Positions 42,531 to 51,754 are shown, numbered from the stretch's first letter. The stretch: DNA of 64,000 bases from Agrilutibacter niabensis (GCF_042657165.1 NZ_JBHSNJ010000002.1:186001-250000), one strand, 5' to 3'. Notes: generated from the letters alone by a model not told the origin. Numbers and translations: made by a program.

Positions 42531-44015
42531 ATGCCCCCGCATCGCTCCCAGCACGATCCGGAAGGCCTTCGCCTGCCGATCAAGCTCGACAGCACGAGCA
42601 ACGGCGAATTCGTTCCCGTTCCGCTGCAACCCGTGCATCACCACGCACGGCAATTGGCACTTGATGCCGCCACGCACAATGCGCGCCGACTCGGGAACTC
42701 CCGGCGCGGATTCCTGGTATCGCTGTGCGGCGCGGCCACCGCGCTACTGGCAATGAACGCGGCATTCCTCGCCGGATGCAAGCGCGGCGGCCGCTACGAG
42801 CTTCCACCGCAAGCAGCGCTCGAACCCGCGGCCGCCGAAAGCGTGCTGGCGGGCAACGAGTTCATCTTCGATGTGCAGGGCCACTTCGTGAACCCCACCG
42901 GTGCGTGGACCCGCGGCCTGCCCGATGACGCGCGCCCGTTGAGCTTCGTCGACACCGAAGGCTGCACCGCCGCGGCCGGGCCCGGCCGGAGCTACCTGCA
43001 GTGCGTGGGCCGCGACGAGTTCATCAAGGACATCTTCCTCGACTCCGACACCGACCTGACCGTGTTGAGTTTCGTCCCATCCACGCGCGAAGGCGAACCG
43101 CTGACGATCGAGGAAGCCGCCGCCACCGCCGCACTGGTCGAGAAGATGCAGGGCACGCATCGGCTCTATCTCCACGGCCGGGTCAATCCCAACCAGGCCG
43201 GCGACGTGGAAGACATGGAACGGCTGGCGAAGCAGTTCAACATCGCCGCGTGGAAGACCTACACCCAATGGGGCCCCGACGGCCGCGGCTTCTTCATGGA
43301 TGACGAGCCCGGACTGCGCATGATCGAGGAGGCGCGGCGGCTGGGCGTGCGCAACATCGCGATCCACAAGGGCCTGCCGTTCGGGCAACGCTCCTACCAG
43401 CACAGCACCTGCGTGGACATCGGCCGCGTGGCCAAGCGCTATCCCGATGTCAATTTCCTGATCTACCACTCCGGCTTCGTCACCGGCTCGGGCGAGGCGG
43501 CGTACGACGCGAAGCGCAGCGACGGCATCGATGCGCTGATCACGTCGTTGCGCGACAACGGCATCGGCAAGGGCGGCAACGTCTACGCCGAACTCGGCTC
43601 CACCTGGCGCTTCCTGATGCGCGATCCCGACATGGCCGCGCATGCGCTGGGCAAGCTGCTCACGCACCTGGGCGAGGACAACGTGCTGTGGGGCACCGAC
43701 TCGATCTGGTACGGCAGCCCGCAGGACCAGATCCAGGCTTTCCGCGCATTCCAGATCTCGCCGGAATTCCGCGAACGCTTCGGCTACCCGGAAATCACGC
43801 CGGCGATCCGCGCCAAGGTGTTCGGGCGCAACGCCCTGAAGCTGTATCCGGTGCCGCAGGACGTCCTGGACAAGCACCTCGCGCGCGATGCAGTGAGTGT
43901 CCTGCGCGAGGAGTATCGCAATGCACCGGACCCGCGCTTCACCACCTACGGGCCGAAGACGCGGCGCGAATTCCTGAACCTGCAGCGCTGGAGCGGAGCG
44001 CGCGACGCCGGCTAG
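42531..44015 (+). CDS. Exported amidohydrolase_2 family protein with Tat-like signal
   Basis: A 494-residue protein. An unusually long N-terminal region (about 55 residues) precedes a Tat-like signal SRRGFLVSLCGAATALLAMNAAFLAGCK, which also has a lipobox-like AGC. The catalytic domain contains EFIFDVQGHFVN (first metal ligands in a modified form, QGH rather than HxH), IAIHKGLPFG, NFLIYHSGFV and LWGTDSIWYGSPQDQI with the C-terminal Asp. The family covers decarboxylases and hydrolases of the ACMSD type. AGGAGA precedes the ATG. The altered first motif leaves activity uncertain. Confidence 0.8.
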   Translation: MPPHRSQHDPEGLRLPIKLDSTSNGEFVPVPLQPVHHHARQLALDAATHNARRLGNSRRGFLVSLCGAATALLAMNAAFLAGCKRGGRYELPPQAALEPAAAESVLAGNEFIFDVQGHFVNPTGAWTRGLPDDARPLSFVDTEGCTAAAGPGRSYLQCVGRDEFIKDIFLDSDTDLTVLSFVPSTREGEPLTIEEAAATAALVEKMQGTHRLYLHGRVNPNQAGDVEDMERLAKQFNIAAWKTYTQWGPDGRGFFMDDEPGLRMIEEARRLGVRNIAIHKGLPFGQRSYQHSTCVDIGRVAKRYPDVNFLIYHSGFVTGSGEAAYDAKRSDGIDALITSLRDNGIGKGGNVYAELGSTWRFLMRDPDMAAHALGKLLTHLGEDNVLWGTDSIWYGSPQDQIQAFRAFQISPEFRERFGYPEITPAIRAKVFGRNALKLYPVPQDVLDKHLARDAVSVLREEYRNAPDPRFTTYGPKTRREFLNLQRWSGARDAG

Positions 44016-44148
44016 GCGTGGCAGCGGCCTTGTGCGGCCAGCACGGCGCGCGTGAATTCGTATTCAGCGGGCGGAACCGCCGGCTTGCTGTCCTTCCGTA
44101 CCGCCAAGTTGCGTGTGTGCTTCCTGAAGCAACAGGAGCACTTCAGAC

Positions 44149-45051
44149 ATGCGACGTTTCATGAAATGGGCCGGCATCGGCCTGGCCTTCGTCCTGCTCG
44201 GCGTGGCCGGGCTTTTCGCCGTGGCATGGGCCGTGACCGGCAAGGCGATGTCGCGCACCTACTTGGTCAACGACCCACCGCTGCCGGCCGGCCAGGCGGT
44301 TGCGGCCCTGCAACGCGGCAAGCATCTGTTCGACACCCGCGGCTGCGGCGACTGCCACGGCCCGCAGGGTGCGGGACGGGTGATGATCGACGACCCGGCG
44401 CTCGGCCGCATCGTCACATCCAACCTCACCCGCAGCGTGCGCAACCCGGCCTACACCGACGACGCGCTCGCGGCCGCGATCCGCCACGGGGTCCGTCACG
44501 ACGGCACGCCGCTGCTGATCATGCCCTCCGGCGACTTCGCCAACCTGGACAACGCCGATGTCGGCGCCCTGGTCGCGTACATGCGGTCGCTGCCGGCCAG
44601 CGACAACGATCCCGGCACCAGCACGGTGCGCCCCATCGGCCGCGTGCTCTACACGCTGGGCAAGCTGCCGCTGTTCCCCGCCGAAAGTCTCGACCATGCA
44701 CCGCGCGCACGGCAGGCCCCGCTGACGGCGGTCACGCCCGACTACGGCCGCTACGTCGCCCAATCCTGCACCGGCTGCCACGGCGGCGATTTCGGCGGCG
44801 GCGTGGTCGTCATTCCCGGCAAGCCGCCGTCGGCCAACCTCACCCCGCATGCCGATGGACTGGCGAATTGGAGCGAAGCCGATTTCCTCCGCCTCATGCA
44901 CACCGGCCATCGCCCCGATGGCAGCGCGGTGGATCCGCTGATGCCTTGGACGGTCTACGCCAGGATGGACGATGTCGAGCTGCGCGCGATGTGGGCGTAC
45001 CTGCGCACGATCGATCCGCTGCCGGCGCGCGGCAAGTTGGCCCGGCGTTGA
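44149..45051 (+). CDS. Membrane-anchored dihaem cytochrome c
   Basis: A 300-residue protein with an N-terminal membrane helix (GIGLAFVLLGVAGLFAVAWAV) and two haem-binding motifs, CGDCH at about residue 66 and CTGCH at about residue 207. Candidate axial methionines lie in MPSGDFANL and LMPWTVY. The arrangement is like the dihaem subunits of alcohol or aldehyde dehydrogenase complexes. It converges with the alpha/beta hydrolase six bases away. Its redox partner is not encoded next to it; the PQQ-type dehydrogenase at 49773 is on the other strand. Confidence 0.88.
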   Translation: MRRFMKWAGIGLAFVLLGVAGLFAVAWAVTGKAMSRTYLVNDPPLPAGQAVAALQRGKHLFDTRGCGDCHGPQGAGRVMIDDPALGRIVTSNLTRSVRNPAYTDDALAAAIRHGVRHDGTPLLIMPSGDFANLDNADVGALVAYMRSLPASDNDPGTSTVRPIGRVLYTLGKLPLFPAESLDHAPRARQAPLTAVTPDYGRYVAQSCTGCHGGDFGGGVVVIPGKPPSANLTPHADGLANWSEADFLRLMHTGHRPDGSAVDPLMPWTVYARMDDVELRAMWAYLRTIDPLPARGKLARR

Positions 45052-45057
45052 GTCTGG

Positions 45058-46026
45058 CTACACGCTCCACAACCGGCGCGCTTCTTCCGCGATGAGGTCG
45101 GGGAACTCCTCCGGGAAGAACAGTTTCGCCCCTCCGACGCGACGCACGCCGCGCGAGTTGCCAAAGCAGCGGTCCAGGTAATCCGGGCTGCCCGCTGAGA
45201 AGATGGTGTCGCCCGTGCCCCACACGATCCGCGTGGGCGCCCGGCAACGCCGCAGCTTGGACTCGAACCCCGCGAGCCAGTTGCGCTCCAGCGCGAGCGC
45301 GTAGGCGTGGGTGCGCTCGGGCGCAGCCACCAGCGGCGAAAGGTAGTAGTCGATCGCCTCGTCGCTGGGATTGTGCGGATGGGTGAAGGTCATGCCGCCC
45401 AGCCCCTGCGCGGAACGCGCCAGCGTCTTGTCCGCCAGCCAGGGTGCGAGCCACTGCGAAACGAACTCGCCCTTCCTTGCAAGTTCCAGCACCGGCAGCA
45501 ACGCCGGTGGCGGGCAGTCGGGTTCGGCATCGCAGTTGGTCAGCAACAGCGTGCGCACGCGATCGGGGTAACGCACGACGAACATCTGCGCCGCCGCGCC
45601 GCCGCTGTCGTTGGCCACCAGGTCGACCGTCGCGATCCCAAGCGCATCAAGCAGCTCCGCCAGCATGTCCACCTGTGCGTCGGGCGCGACGCTCTGGCCC
45701 GGGGCGACTTCGGTGTAGCCCAGGCCGAGCAGATCGGGCGCGATGCAGCGGCGGTAGGGCGACAGGCGATCGATCGCTCCCCGCCACTGGAAACTGTTGA
45801 GCGGAAACCCGTGCAGGAACAGTGCCGCCGCGCCGTTGCCCCTATCGATGCAGGCGATGTTGCCGAAGCGCGTCTTCACCATGCGCCGCTGGATACGGTA
45901 TGCGGCGGCGTCCAATGGCAAGGCAACGGACGAAGGGAGATCGCGGACCACTCCCGAAGAACACGCGGCCAAGGCACCGAAAGCCATCGCGCCGGTGGCC
46001 ATGACGATGAAATCGCGACGATGCAT
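45058..46026 (-). CDS. Exported alpha/beta hydrolase with Asp nucleophile elbow
   Basis: A 322-residue hydrolase starting MHRRDFIVMATGAMAFGALAACSSG: a twin-Arg-like start and a lipobox LAAC suggest export and lipid anchoring. The domain has LFLHGFPLNSFQWRGAI (oxyanion region), then the elbow VANDSGGAAAQ, where Asp takes the nucleophile position as in epoxide hydrolases and haloalkane dehalogenases, and late acid/His residues in VWGTGDTIFSAGS. Substrate unknown. It is divergent from the MmyB-type regulator with a three-half-site operator in between, so it is the likely regulated gene. Confidence 0.8.
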   Translation of the reverse strand: MHRRDFIVMATGAMAFGALAACSSGVVRDLPSSVALPLDAAAYRIQRRMVKTRFGNIACIDRGNGAAALFLHGFPLNSFQWRGAIDRLSPYRRCIAPDLLGLGYTEVAPGQSVAPDAQVDMLAELLDALGIATVDLVANDSGGAAAQMFVVRYPDRVRTLLLTNCDAEPDCPPPALLPVLELARKGEFVSQWLAPWLADKTLARSAQGLGGMTFTHPHNPSDEAIDYYLSPLVAAPERTHAYALALERNWLAGFESKLRRCRAPTRIVWGTGDTIFSAGSPDYLDRCFGNSRGVRRVGGAKLFFPEEFPDLIAEEARRLWSV

Positions 46027-46094
46027 CTTCGCTGCTCCGTTGTGGTCGATGGCGGCGATGATTCGCCGCCGCGCGCACCGCGGCAATGACGTGG

Positions 46095-46127
46095 CAGGTC
46101 ATGGACCCATGACCTGCGAGGTCATGG
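46095..46127. promoter_or_regulatory. Predicted operator of the MmyB-type regulator (three half-sites)
   Basis: A perfect inverted repeat CAGGTCATGG-AC-CCATGACCTG at 46095-46116 is followed by a third copy of GGTCATGG at 46120-46127. It lies in the 126-base gap between the divergent hydrolase and regulator genes, 25 bases before the regulator start, so the regulator probably controls both. Confidence 0.75.
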
Positions 46128-46152
46128 TCCGTGTGACGCGTCGGCGTATCCT

Positions 46153-47019
46153 TTGGGCGTGGACTCCCTCGCCGCGACCGCCCGCAAACCTCCCGCACCC
46201 GCACCCGCGCACGTCGGCGTGCTGCTGCGCGAATGGCGCGCGGCGCGGCGGCTGAGCCAGCTCGATCTCGCGCTCGCAGCCGAGGTGTCCACGCGCCACC
46301 TCAGCTGCATCGAAACCGGCAAGGCCCAGCCCAGCCGCGAGATGCTGGAACGCCTCGCCGACACGCTCGACATGCCCCTGCGCGAGCGCAACGCGTTGCT
46401 GGTCGCCGCAGGCTACGCGGCACGCTACCCGGAAAGCACACTGGGCACACCCGAGCTCGAACGCGTGCGGCGCGCGATCGAATTCATGCTGCAGCAGCAG
46501 GAGCCGTTCCCGGCCTTCGTGCTGAACCGCCGGTGGGACGTGCTGATGGCCAACCGCGCGGCATTGCGCGTCAACCGCTTCGTCATGCGCGACCGCGCCA
46601 GCGCGCACGGCAACATGATCCGGCAGATCTTCGATCCCGCCGACCTGCGCCCCGCGGTCGCGAACTGGGAGGAAGTCGCGGGCGACCTGATCCGCCACCT
46701 GCACGACGCCGTAGCGGCTGCGCCATCCGACCACGTCGCGCGCGCCCTGCTCGATGAAGCGCTCGCCTATCCGGGCGTGCCCTCGCGCTGGCACATGCGT
46801 GAACTCGATGCCGCGCCCCTGCCGCTGCTGACCACGGTGCTGCGCCGCGACGAGCACGAACTGCGCTTCTTCTCCACCATCACCACGTTCGCCACCTCGC
46901 GCGACGTGACCCTGGACGAACTGCACATCGAGTGCTGCTTTCCCGTCGACGAGGCCACGGCCGAACTATGCCGGGAACTGGCGAAGCAGATGCCGGACCC
47001 GCCGCTCAACGGGCCGTAG
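46153..47019 (+). CDS. Helix-turn-helix regulator with MmyB-like ligand-binding domain
   Basis: A 288-residue protein. Residues about 20-75 form an XRE-type helix-turn-helix (LLREWRAARRLSQLDLALA, STRHLSCIETGKAQPSREM), followed by the MmyB-like domain (FPAFVLNRRWDVLMANRAALR; RWHMRELDAAPLPLLTT). The MmyB C-terminal domain is thought to bind a fatty acid-like ligand. The start is TTG at 46153 or GTG at 46159; neither has a strong Shine-Dalgarno. Its 3-prime end overlaps the sterol desaturase gene by 14 bases in convergent orientation. Confidence 0.85.
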   Translation: MGVDSLAATARKPPAPAPAHVGVLLREWRAARRLSQLDLALAAEVSTRHLSCIETGKAQPSREMLERLADTLDMPLRERNALLVAAGYAARYPESTLGTPELERVRRAIEFMLQQQEPFPAFVLNRRWDVLMANRAALRVNRFVMRDRASAHGNMIRQIFDPADLRPAVANWEEVAGDLIRHLHDAVAAAPSDHVARALLDEALAYPGVPSRWHMRELDAAPLPLLTTVLRRDEHELRFFSTITTFATSRDVTLDELHIECCFPVDEATAELCRELAKQMPDPPLNGP

Positions 47020-47872
47020 TATCGGGCCCCGCATCGGCGCGCGGGTGCGACAGCGCGCGTTCGGGTGGACAGAACAGCTGCCAGATCGCACCGCGCCACC
47101 CGCGCGCGCGCATCGCATCGCGGAACATCGCGATCCATTCGTGGAAGGTCAGTCGGATCGGATTGTGGCCATGGACCTGCCCCACGATGCCGTATTCGCA
47201 CGGCACCTGCGGGTCCTCCTCCACGAAACTGCCGAACAGCTTGTCCCAGATGATCAGCACGCCCGCGTAGTTGCGGTCGATGTACTTCGCATTGCGCGCG
47301 TGGTGCACGCGATGGTGCGAGGGCGTGTTGAACACGTGTTCGAGCCACCCCAGGCGCCCCACCGCCTGCGTGTGTACGAAGAACTGGAAACCCAGGTTGA
47401 TCGCCACCACCGCCACGATGTGCGTGGGCTCGAAGCCCAGCCACGCCAGCGGCAGCCAGAACAGCCACATGCCGGAAATGGGATAGGTCAGGCTCTGCCG
47501 GAACGCCGTCGACAGGTTCAGGCGTTCGGACGAGTGATGCGTCACGTGCGAGGCCCACAGCCAGCGGATGCGATGGCTGGCGCGGTGGAACCAGTAGTAG
47601 AAGAAGTCCTGCGCAAGGAACAACCCGGCGATGGTCCACGGCGACGCCGCGGGCAGGTCAAAGACCCGATGCCGGTAGACGGCGTAGTAGACGCCGATCA
47701 CCACCAGCCATGCGATCGCATCGGCCACCTGGTGCATCAGCGCCAGCGCGGCGTTCGACAGCGTGTCGATACCGCTGTACATGCCGGGCCTGCGCCGGTG
47801 CCAGTACCACGCCTCCAGCGCGACCAAGGCCAGGAACACCGGCGCCATGCCGAACAGGATCCACTTCTCCAT
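47006..47872 (-). CDS. Sterol desaturase/fatty acid hydroxylase family membrane protein
   Basis: A 288-residue protein with several membrane helices and the histidine clusters of the fatty acid hydroxylase superfamily: DFFYYWFHRASH, HVTHHSSE and NTPSHHRVHHA, plus HxH in the loop near GHNPIRL. These bind the di-iron centre. It would hydroxylate or desaturate a lipid. The ATG at 47872 (MEKWILFGM) has GGGGA upstream; longer in-frame starts lack membrane character. Upstream is the divergent CPBP protease. Confidence 0.87.
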   Translation of the reverse strand: MEKWILFGMAPVFLALVALEAWYWHRRRPGMYSGIDTLSNAALALMHQVADAIAWLVVIGVYYAVYRHRVFDLPAASPWTIAGLFLAQDFFYYWFHRASHRIRWLWASHVTHHSSERLNLSTAFRQSLTYPISGMWLFWLPLAWLGFEPTHIVAVVAINLGFQFFVHTQAVGRLGWLEHVFNTPSHHRVHHARNAKYIDRNYAGVLIIWDKLFGSFVEEDPQVPCEYGIVGQVHGHNPIRLTFHEWIAMFRDAMRARGWRGAIWQLFCPPERALSHPRADAGPDTTAR

Positions 47873-48020
47873 TTCTTCCCCTTTCCTTCGCGGCGGCGCG
47901 CACGGCGAGTCTGCCGGCTCACCCGGACCGCGTCCAGACTGTGCCGTATGGTTTCCTTCAGGGGTCCAGTGCCACTCGTTGGGCGACCAACGGATCACGC
48001 CGCCGGTCGGCGTCCCCGGC

Positions 48021-48953
48021 ATGCTTGGCCGCATGCACACCCCGCGAACCCCTGCATCACGCGCCGCTGCCCTCGCCCTGATCGTCGCCGGCGCGGCCTA
48101 CGTCGCCGCCCTTTTCGTGCTGCAGCGCGAACCCGGCTTCAGCCTGGCCGAACCGCTGTTCCTGTTCGCCCTGCTCGGCGTGGCGTTTCCACTGCTCGCA
48201 TGGGTGTGCACGCTCAAGCCGGGCGCCGCACCACCACCGCGCGAAGCCAGACAGCTCCCTCGCGTGCTGCTGTACCTCGCCGTGTTCGCGCTGGCGGTAC
48301 TCGGCTGGGGCTTCAGCTGGGTCAATGCCACGTTCCCCCAGGAGCCGGGACAATCGATCGCGCAGCTCGCAGTGAAGCTGGTGACGATGGTGCTGTTGCC
48401 GGCCTGGCTGTTCCTCGGCTTCCAGCTCGACACGCGGGCGCGCCTGCAACCGCGTCGGTTGCTGCTGGTCTTCGTCGTGATGTCGCTGGCGTACCTCGCG
48501 ATGCAGGCCGTGTTCGGACGCGGCCTGGTCACGCTGCGCGAGCTCTCGCCGTCGGCGGCGACGTTGGCGTGGGCGATTCCCCTGTGCTGGCTGTGGCAGA
48601 CGCTCGAAGCCGGGCTGTGCGAGGAAGTGCTGTTCCGGCGCATCCTGCAGGAAAAGATCGCCCTGGCGAGCGGATCGCAGGTCGCGGCCGTGGCCTGGGC
48701 TTCCCTGCTGTTCGGCCTGGCCCACGCACCAGGCCTCTGGCTGCGCGGCGGCCACCTCATGGAAGGCGTCGCGCATGCCACGCCGACGTGGGCGATCGCG
48801 TATTCGATCGTGATGATCGCGCCAGCCGGCATCGCCTTCGGCGTGCTGTGGGCGCGCACGCGCTCGCTGTGGCTGATCGTGCCACTGCACGGCATGGTCG
48901 ACCTGCTGCCGCAGCTGGCGCCCTTCATCCGGGCGTGGACCGGCGGCGGCTGA
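48021..48953 (+). CDS. CPBP-family intramembrane protease (CaaX protease/bacteriocin-processing)
   Basis: A 310-residue membrane protein with about eight helices. The catalytic motif CEEVLFRRIL (EExxxR) lies at about residue 202, followed by FGLAHAPGL and a late HGMVDLL His. Members act on prenylated proteins or process peptides; target unknown. Start is uncertain: ATG at 48021 (MLGRMHT) or 48033 (MHTPRT), neither with a clear Shine-Dalgarno. The 148-base gap to the divergent sterol desaturase shows no clear motif. Confidence 0.83.
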   Translation: MLGRMHTPRTPASRAAALALIVAGAAYVAALFVLQREPGFSLAEPLFLFALLGVAFPLLAWVCTLKPGAAPPPREARQLPRVLLYLAVFALAVLGWGFSWVNATFPQEPGQSIAQLAVKLVTMVLLPAWLFLGFQLDTRARLQPRRLLLVFVVMSLAYLAMQAVFGRGLVTLRELSPSAATLAWAIPLCWLWQTLEAGLCEEVLFRRILQEKIALASGSQVAAVAWASLLFGLAHAPGLWLRGGHLMEGVAHATPTWAIAYSIVMIAPAGIAFGVLWARTRSLWLIVPLHGMVDLLPQLAPFIRAWTGGG

Positions 48954-49011
48954 ATTCAGAGGCCGCTGTGGACCAGCCGGAGCAGCGGTTCGTTGATCGA
49001 TGGCGACCTGG

Positions 49012-49689
49012 TCAAGCGTGCTTGAGCGACCAGAAACCGATGTCGCGGCGATGGCGGAAGCCGATCTGTTCGTACAACTGCTTCGCCCGGGTGTTCTCGT
49101 GGCTCACGTGCAGGAACGGGGTGCGTCCGCGCGCAAGCGTGTCGTTGGCAAGCATCGCCGTGAGCCGCCTCGCGTAGCCGCGCCCATTGAAGTCGGGGTG
49201 GGTGCAGATCGCGCTCATCTCGGTGTACGCCTCCGTTCCCAGCCGCTCGCCGATGATCGCGGCCAGCCTGCCCTCCTGGTAGATGCCGAAGTATCGGCCC
49301 ATCTCCATGGTGCGTGCGCGGAAATAATGCGGATACACCAGCGCGGTCAGCGCCAGCACGTCGGCGCGATGCGCGTCCGAGAGCGGGATGATCCCGGGGC
49401 CGTCGACGACGTCGAGCGGCGCCGTGCACACCATCTGCGCCAGCGGGCGAAAAGCCTCCAGCTGCCATCCGTCCGATACCACCGGCGCGACGCCGAGCAG
49501 ATACACGCTTTCACCGGACGCCACGAGCGGCGTCAAGGCTTGCGCGATGTCCACGCCCGCATGCGCCACGCCGAGAAATGGCGCGAACTCCGCTGGATAG
49601 CGCGCCGCCTCGCCATTCAGCAAGGCGATGTCGCGATGCCGCGTGCGCAGCGAGCTCCAGAAGGGGTTGTCGAGTTCAGGCGCAATCAT
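49012..49689 (-). CDS. GNAT-family N-acetyltransferase
   Basis: A 225-residue protein. The C-terminal half is a GNAT domain: AIIGERLGTEAYTEMSAICTHPDFNGRGYARRLTAML holds the acetyl-CoA-binding motif (RGYARRL near residue 167) and HVSHENTRAKQLYEQIGFRHRRD is the typical terminal motif. The N-terminal half (about residues 1-100) is a separate region seen in some DUF/FR47-like acetyltransferases. Acceptor is unknown. Start at 49689 is taken because it gives the full N-terminal region. Confidence 0.82.
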   Translation of the reverse strand: MIAPELDNPFWSSLRTRHRDIALLNGEAARYPAEFAPFLGVAHAGVDIAQALTPLVASGESVYLLGVAPVVSDGWQLEAFRPLAQMVCTAPLDVVDGPGIIPLSDAHRADVLALTALVYPHYFRARTMEMGRYFGIYQEGRLAAIIGERLGTEAYTEMSAICTHPDFNGRGYARRLTAMLANDTLARGRTPFLHVSHENTRAKQLYEQIGFRHRRDIGFWSLKHA

Positions 49690-49772
49690 TCGCGATACCC
49701 GGGAGAGACGTGGCGACGCCACTCCCGGTATGTTCGGTTGCCGCACGCCCGGATGGCAACCGGCGGCGCTGG

Positions 49773-51359
49773 TCAGCGGTGCAACACCGCCAGCAACTTC
49801 TGCGCCAGCGATGATGTCCCCGCCATGGGCTCGATGACGAAAATATCGCCATCCAGGTCCACCAGGTAGAGGTTGCCCATTTCGTCCAGGCCGAAACTCA
49901 CCAGGTTGTCGAAACTTCCGGCGTTGGGAGCGAAGTCGGCATTGCGCACGGTGAACCCGGAACTCGCCAGTGTGGTTCCCTGCATCACGCGCGACGTCGG
50001 GATCGTCCAGACGTTGGGGAAGATGAAGTCGGCGAACACATACAGCCCCTGCAACTGTTCGACGCGGCCGCGATAGACATGGCCCCCGATCACCGTGTTG
50101 CCCTGCCTGGTTCCCGAGCCATGGAAGTATTCGGCGACCGGTGGCGTCAGGCCCGCCGTGGACCCGCCGCGATACGCAGCCGTCCCTTCGAGGATCGGCC
50201 AGCCGAAATTGGCGCCGGCGTCCTCCGGACGCAACAGGTCGACTTCCTCGACCGCGCCCTGCCCGACATCGGCGATCCACAGGTTCCCGGTCACGGGATC
50301 GAAGGTATTGCGGAACGGATTGCGCAGGCCATACGCCAGCACTTCCGGCGCGCCGCCGCCGTTCGCGAACGGATTGCCGGCGGGTATGCCGTAGTCGCGC
50401 ACGGAATCGCCCGGGAAGTCGTCGCGCGACGGATCGATCCGCAGGATCTTGCCCAGCAGGGTGTTGCGGTTCTGCCCGTTGTTGTCGGGATCACCCGAGC
50501 CGCCGCCGTCGCCGATGGCTATGTGCAGCAAGTCGTCGGGGCCAAAGCCGATCCAGCCGCCGTTGTGGTTGTTGCGTGGGTGCGCGACGCTCAGGATCAC
50601 ATCGCCGGTCGCGGGATCGCCGCGATTGCGATCGCCTCCGAAGGTGCGGTAGCGACGCACCTGGATGGTTCCGCCGGCCACCGTGACGTACACGTAGAAC
50701 GTGCCGGTCGTGCGGAAATCCGGTGCGGTCGCGAAGCCGAGCAGGCCCCGCTCTCCATCGGTCGACAGCTGCCCGGTGAGATCGAGGAAAGGCGTCGGTG
50801 CAACCGTTCCAGCGGACGGGGTGAGGATCAGGATGCGGCCGCCGAGTTCGGCGACGAAGACCCGTCCGGTCCCATCGGGAACCGGCGCCAGGAATGCCGG
50901 CTGGTTGAGGTTGGCCACCACCCGGCGCACCTGGAACGCGGTTTCGGCGACATCGGTCACCGCCACCGATAGCGATCGGGTCGCGCTGGCCTGGCCGTCG
51001 CTGACCGCCAGGTCGACCTGATAGACGTTGTCGCTGTTGTTGTCCGCCGGCATCTCGAAGTCCGGCGGCGACACGAACGACAGCCCACCGGAGGTGGTGA
51101 TGGCGAAATGCGCGCGATCCACGCCACCCGACAGCGAGAACGTGAGCGTGTCTCCGTCCGGATCGGTTGCCGTTGCGGTGTAGAAGGCACCCACGCTGTT
51201 CTCCGGCACGGTGGCCGTGCCCGATGAAGTGAACGTGGGCGGCTGGTTCATGGCGGGCGGCGGGGTGGAACCGCCGTCGCTTCCGCCGCCGCCACCGCAG
51301 CCCGGCAGCGCCGATGCGATCAGTACAATTCCCAACCCAAGCCGCCACGACGTCGCCAT
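49773..51359 (-). CDS. PQQ-dependent sugar dehydrogenase (glucose/sorbosone type) lipoprotein with N-terminal cadherin-like domain
   Basis: A 528-residue exported protein. The signal ends with a lipobox-like LPGC followed by a glycine-rich run. Residues about 40-135 look like a cadherin-like domain (TATDPDGDTLTFSLSGG, VYQVDLAVSDGQ). The rest is a six-bladed GSDH propeller with RNNHNGGWIGFGPDDLLHIAIGDGG, LRIDPS and YGLRNPFRNTFDP, all family landmarks, including the catalytic His region. It would oxidise a sugar or similar aldose at the cell surface using PQQ. The genes for PQQ synthesis are not in the window. Confidence 0.87.
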   Translation of the reverse strand: MATSWRLGLGIVLIASALPGCGGGGGSDGGSTPPPAMNQPPTFTSSGTATVPENSVGAFYTATATDPDGDTLTFSLSGGVDRAHFAITTSGGLSFVSPPDFEMPADNNSDNVYQVDLAVSDGQASATRSLSVAVTDVAETAFQVRRVVANLNQPAFLAPVPDGTGRVFVAELGGRILILTPSAGTVAPTPFLDLTGQLSTDGERGLLGFATAPDFRTTGTFYVYVTVAGGTIQVRRYRTFGGDRNRGDPATGDVILSVAHPRNNHNGGWIGFGPDDLLHIAIGDGGGSGDPDNNGQNRNTLLGKILRIDPSRDDFPGDSVRDYGIPAGNPFANGGGAPEVLAYGLRNPFRNTFDPVTGNLWIADVGQGAVEEVDLLRPEDAGANFGWPILEGTAAYRGGSTAGLTPPVAEYFHGSGTRQGNTVIGGHVYRGRVEQLQGLYVFADFIFPNVWTIPTSRVMQGTTLASSGFTVRNADFAPNAGSFDNLVSFGLDEMGNLYLVDLDGDIFVIEPMAGTSSLAQKLLAVLHR

Positions 51360-51490
51360 CAGAGGGTCTCGGCACCGGACCTGGCGAAGGGTCCTACCTG
51401 CGCCGCTCCAATCGTGTGAAGACAGCAGAATGGCGGCAACACGCCACCGGAGCCGAACGGTTGCACCATCGGGCGGCTAGACTTGATGCC

Positions 51491-51754
51491 ATGCCCTGCT
51501 GGTACGTCTACCTCATCGAATGCCGCGATGGCAGCCTGTATACTGGCATCGCCATCGACGTCGACCGTCGCTATGCAGAGCACGTCGAGGGCAAGGGCGC
51601 GCGCTATACCCGCTCGCACCCGCCGCTGCGACTGCTCGCGCGCTTCGAGCACCCTGATCGTTCGTCAGCGAGTCGCGCCGAATATGCAATCAAACAACTG
51701 AGTCCAGCGCGCAAGCGGGCGCTTTGCGAAACTGCCAGTCAAGCATCGACGTGA
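51491..51754 (+). CDS. GIY-YIG domain protein (YhbQ-like)
   Basis: An 87-residue GIY-YIG domain: WYVYLIECRDGSLYTGIAIDVDRRYAEH contains the catalytic Tyr pair and Arg, and the Glu is in SRAEYAIKQL. These small proteins are often called UPF0213; their role is in DNA damage response or unclear. The ATG at 51491 begins the domain. Confidence 0.87.
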   Translation: MPCWYVYLIECRDGSLYTGIAIDVDRRYAEHVEGKGARYTRSHPPLRLLARFEHPDRSSASRAEYAIKQLSPARKRALCETASQAST

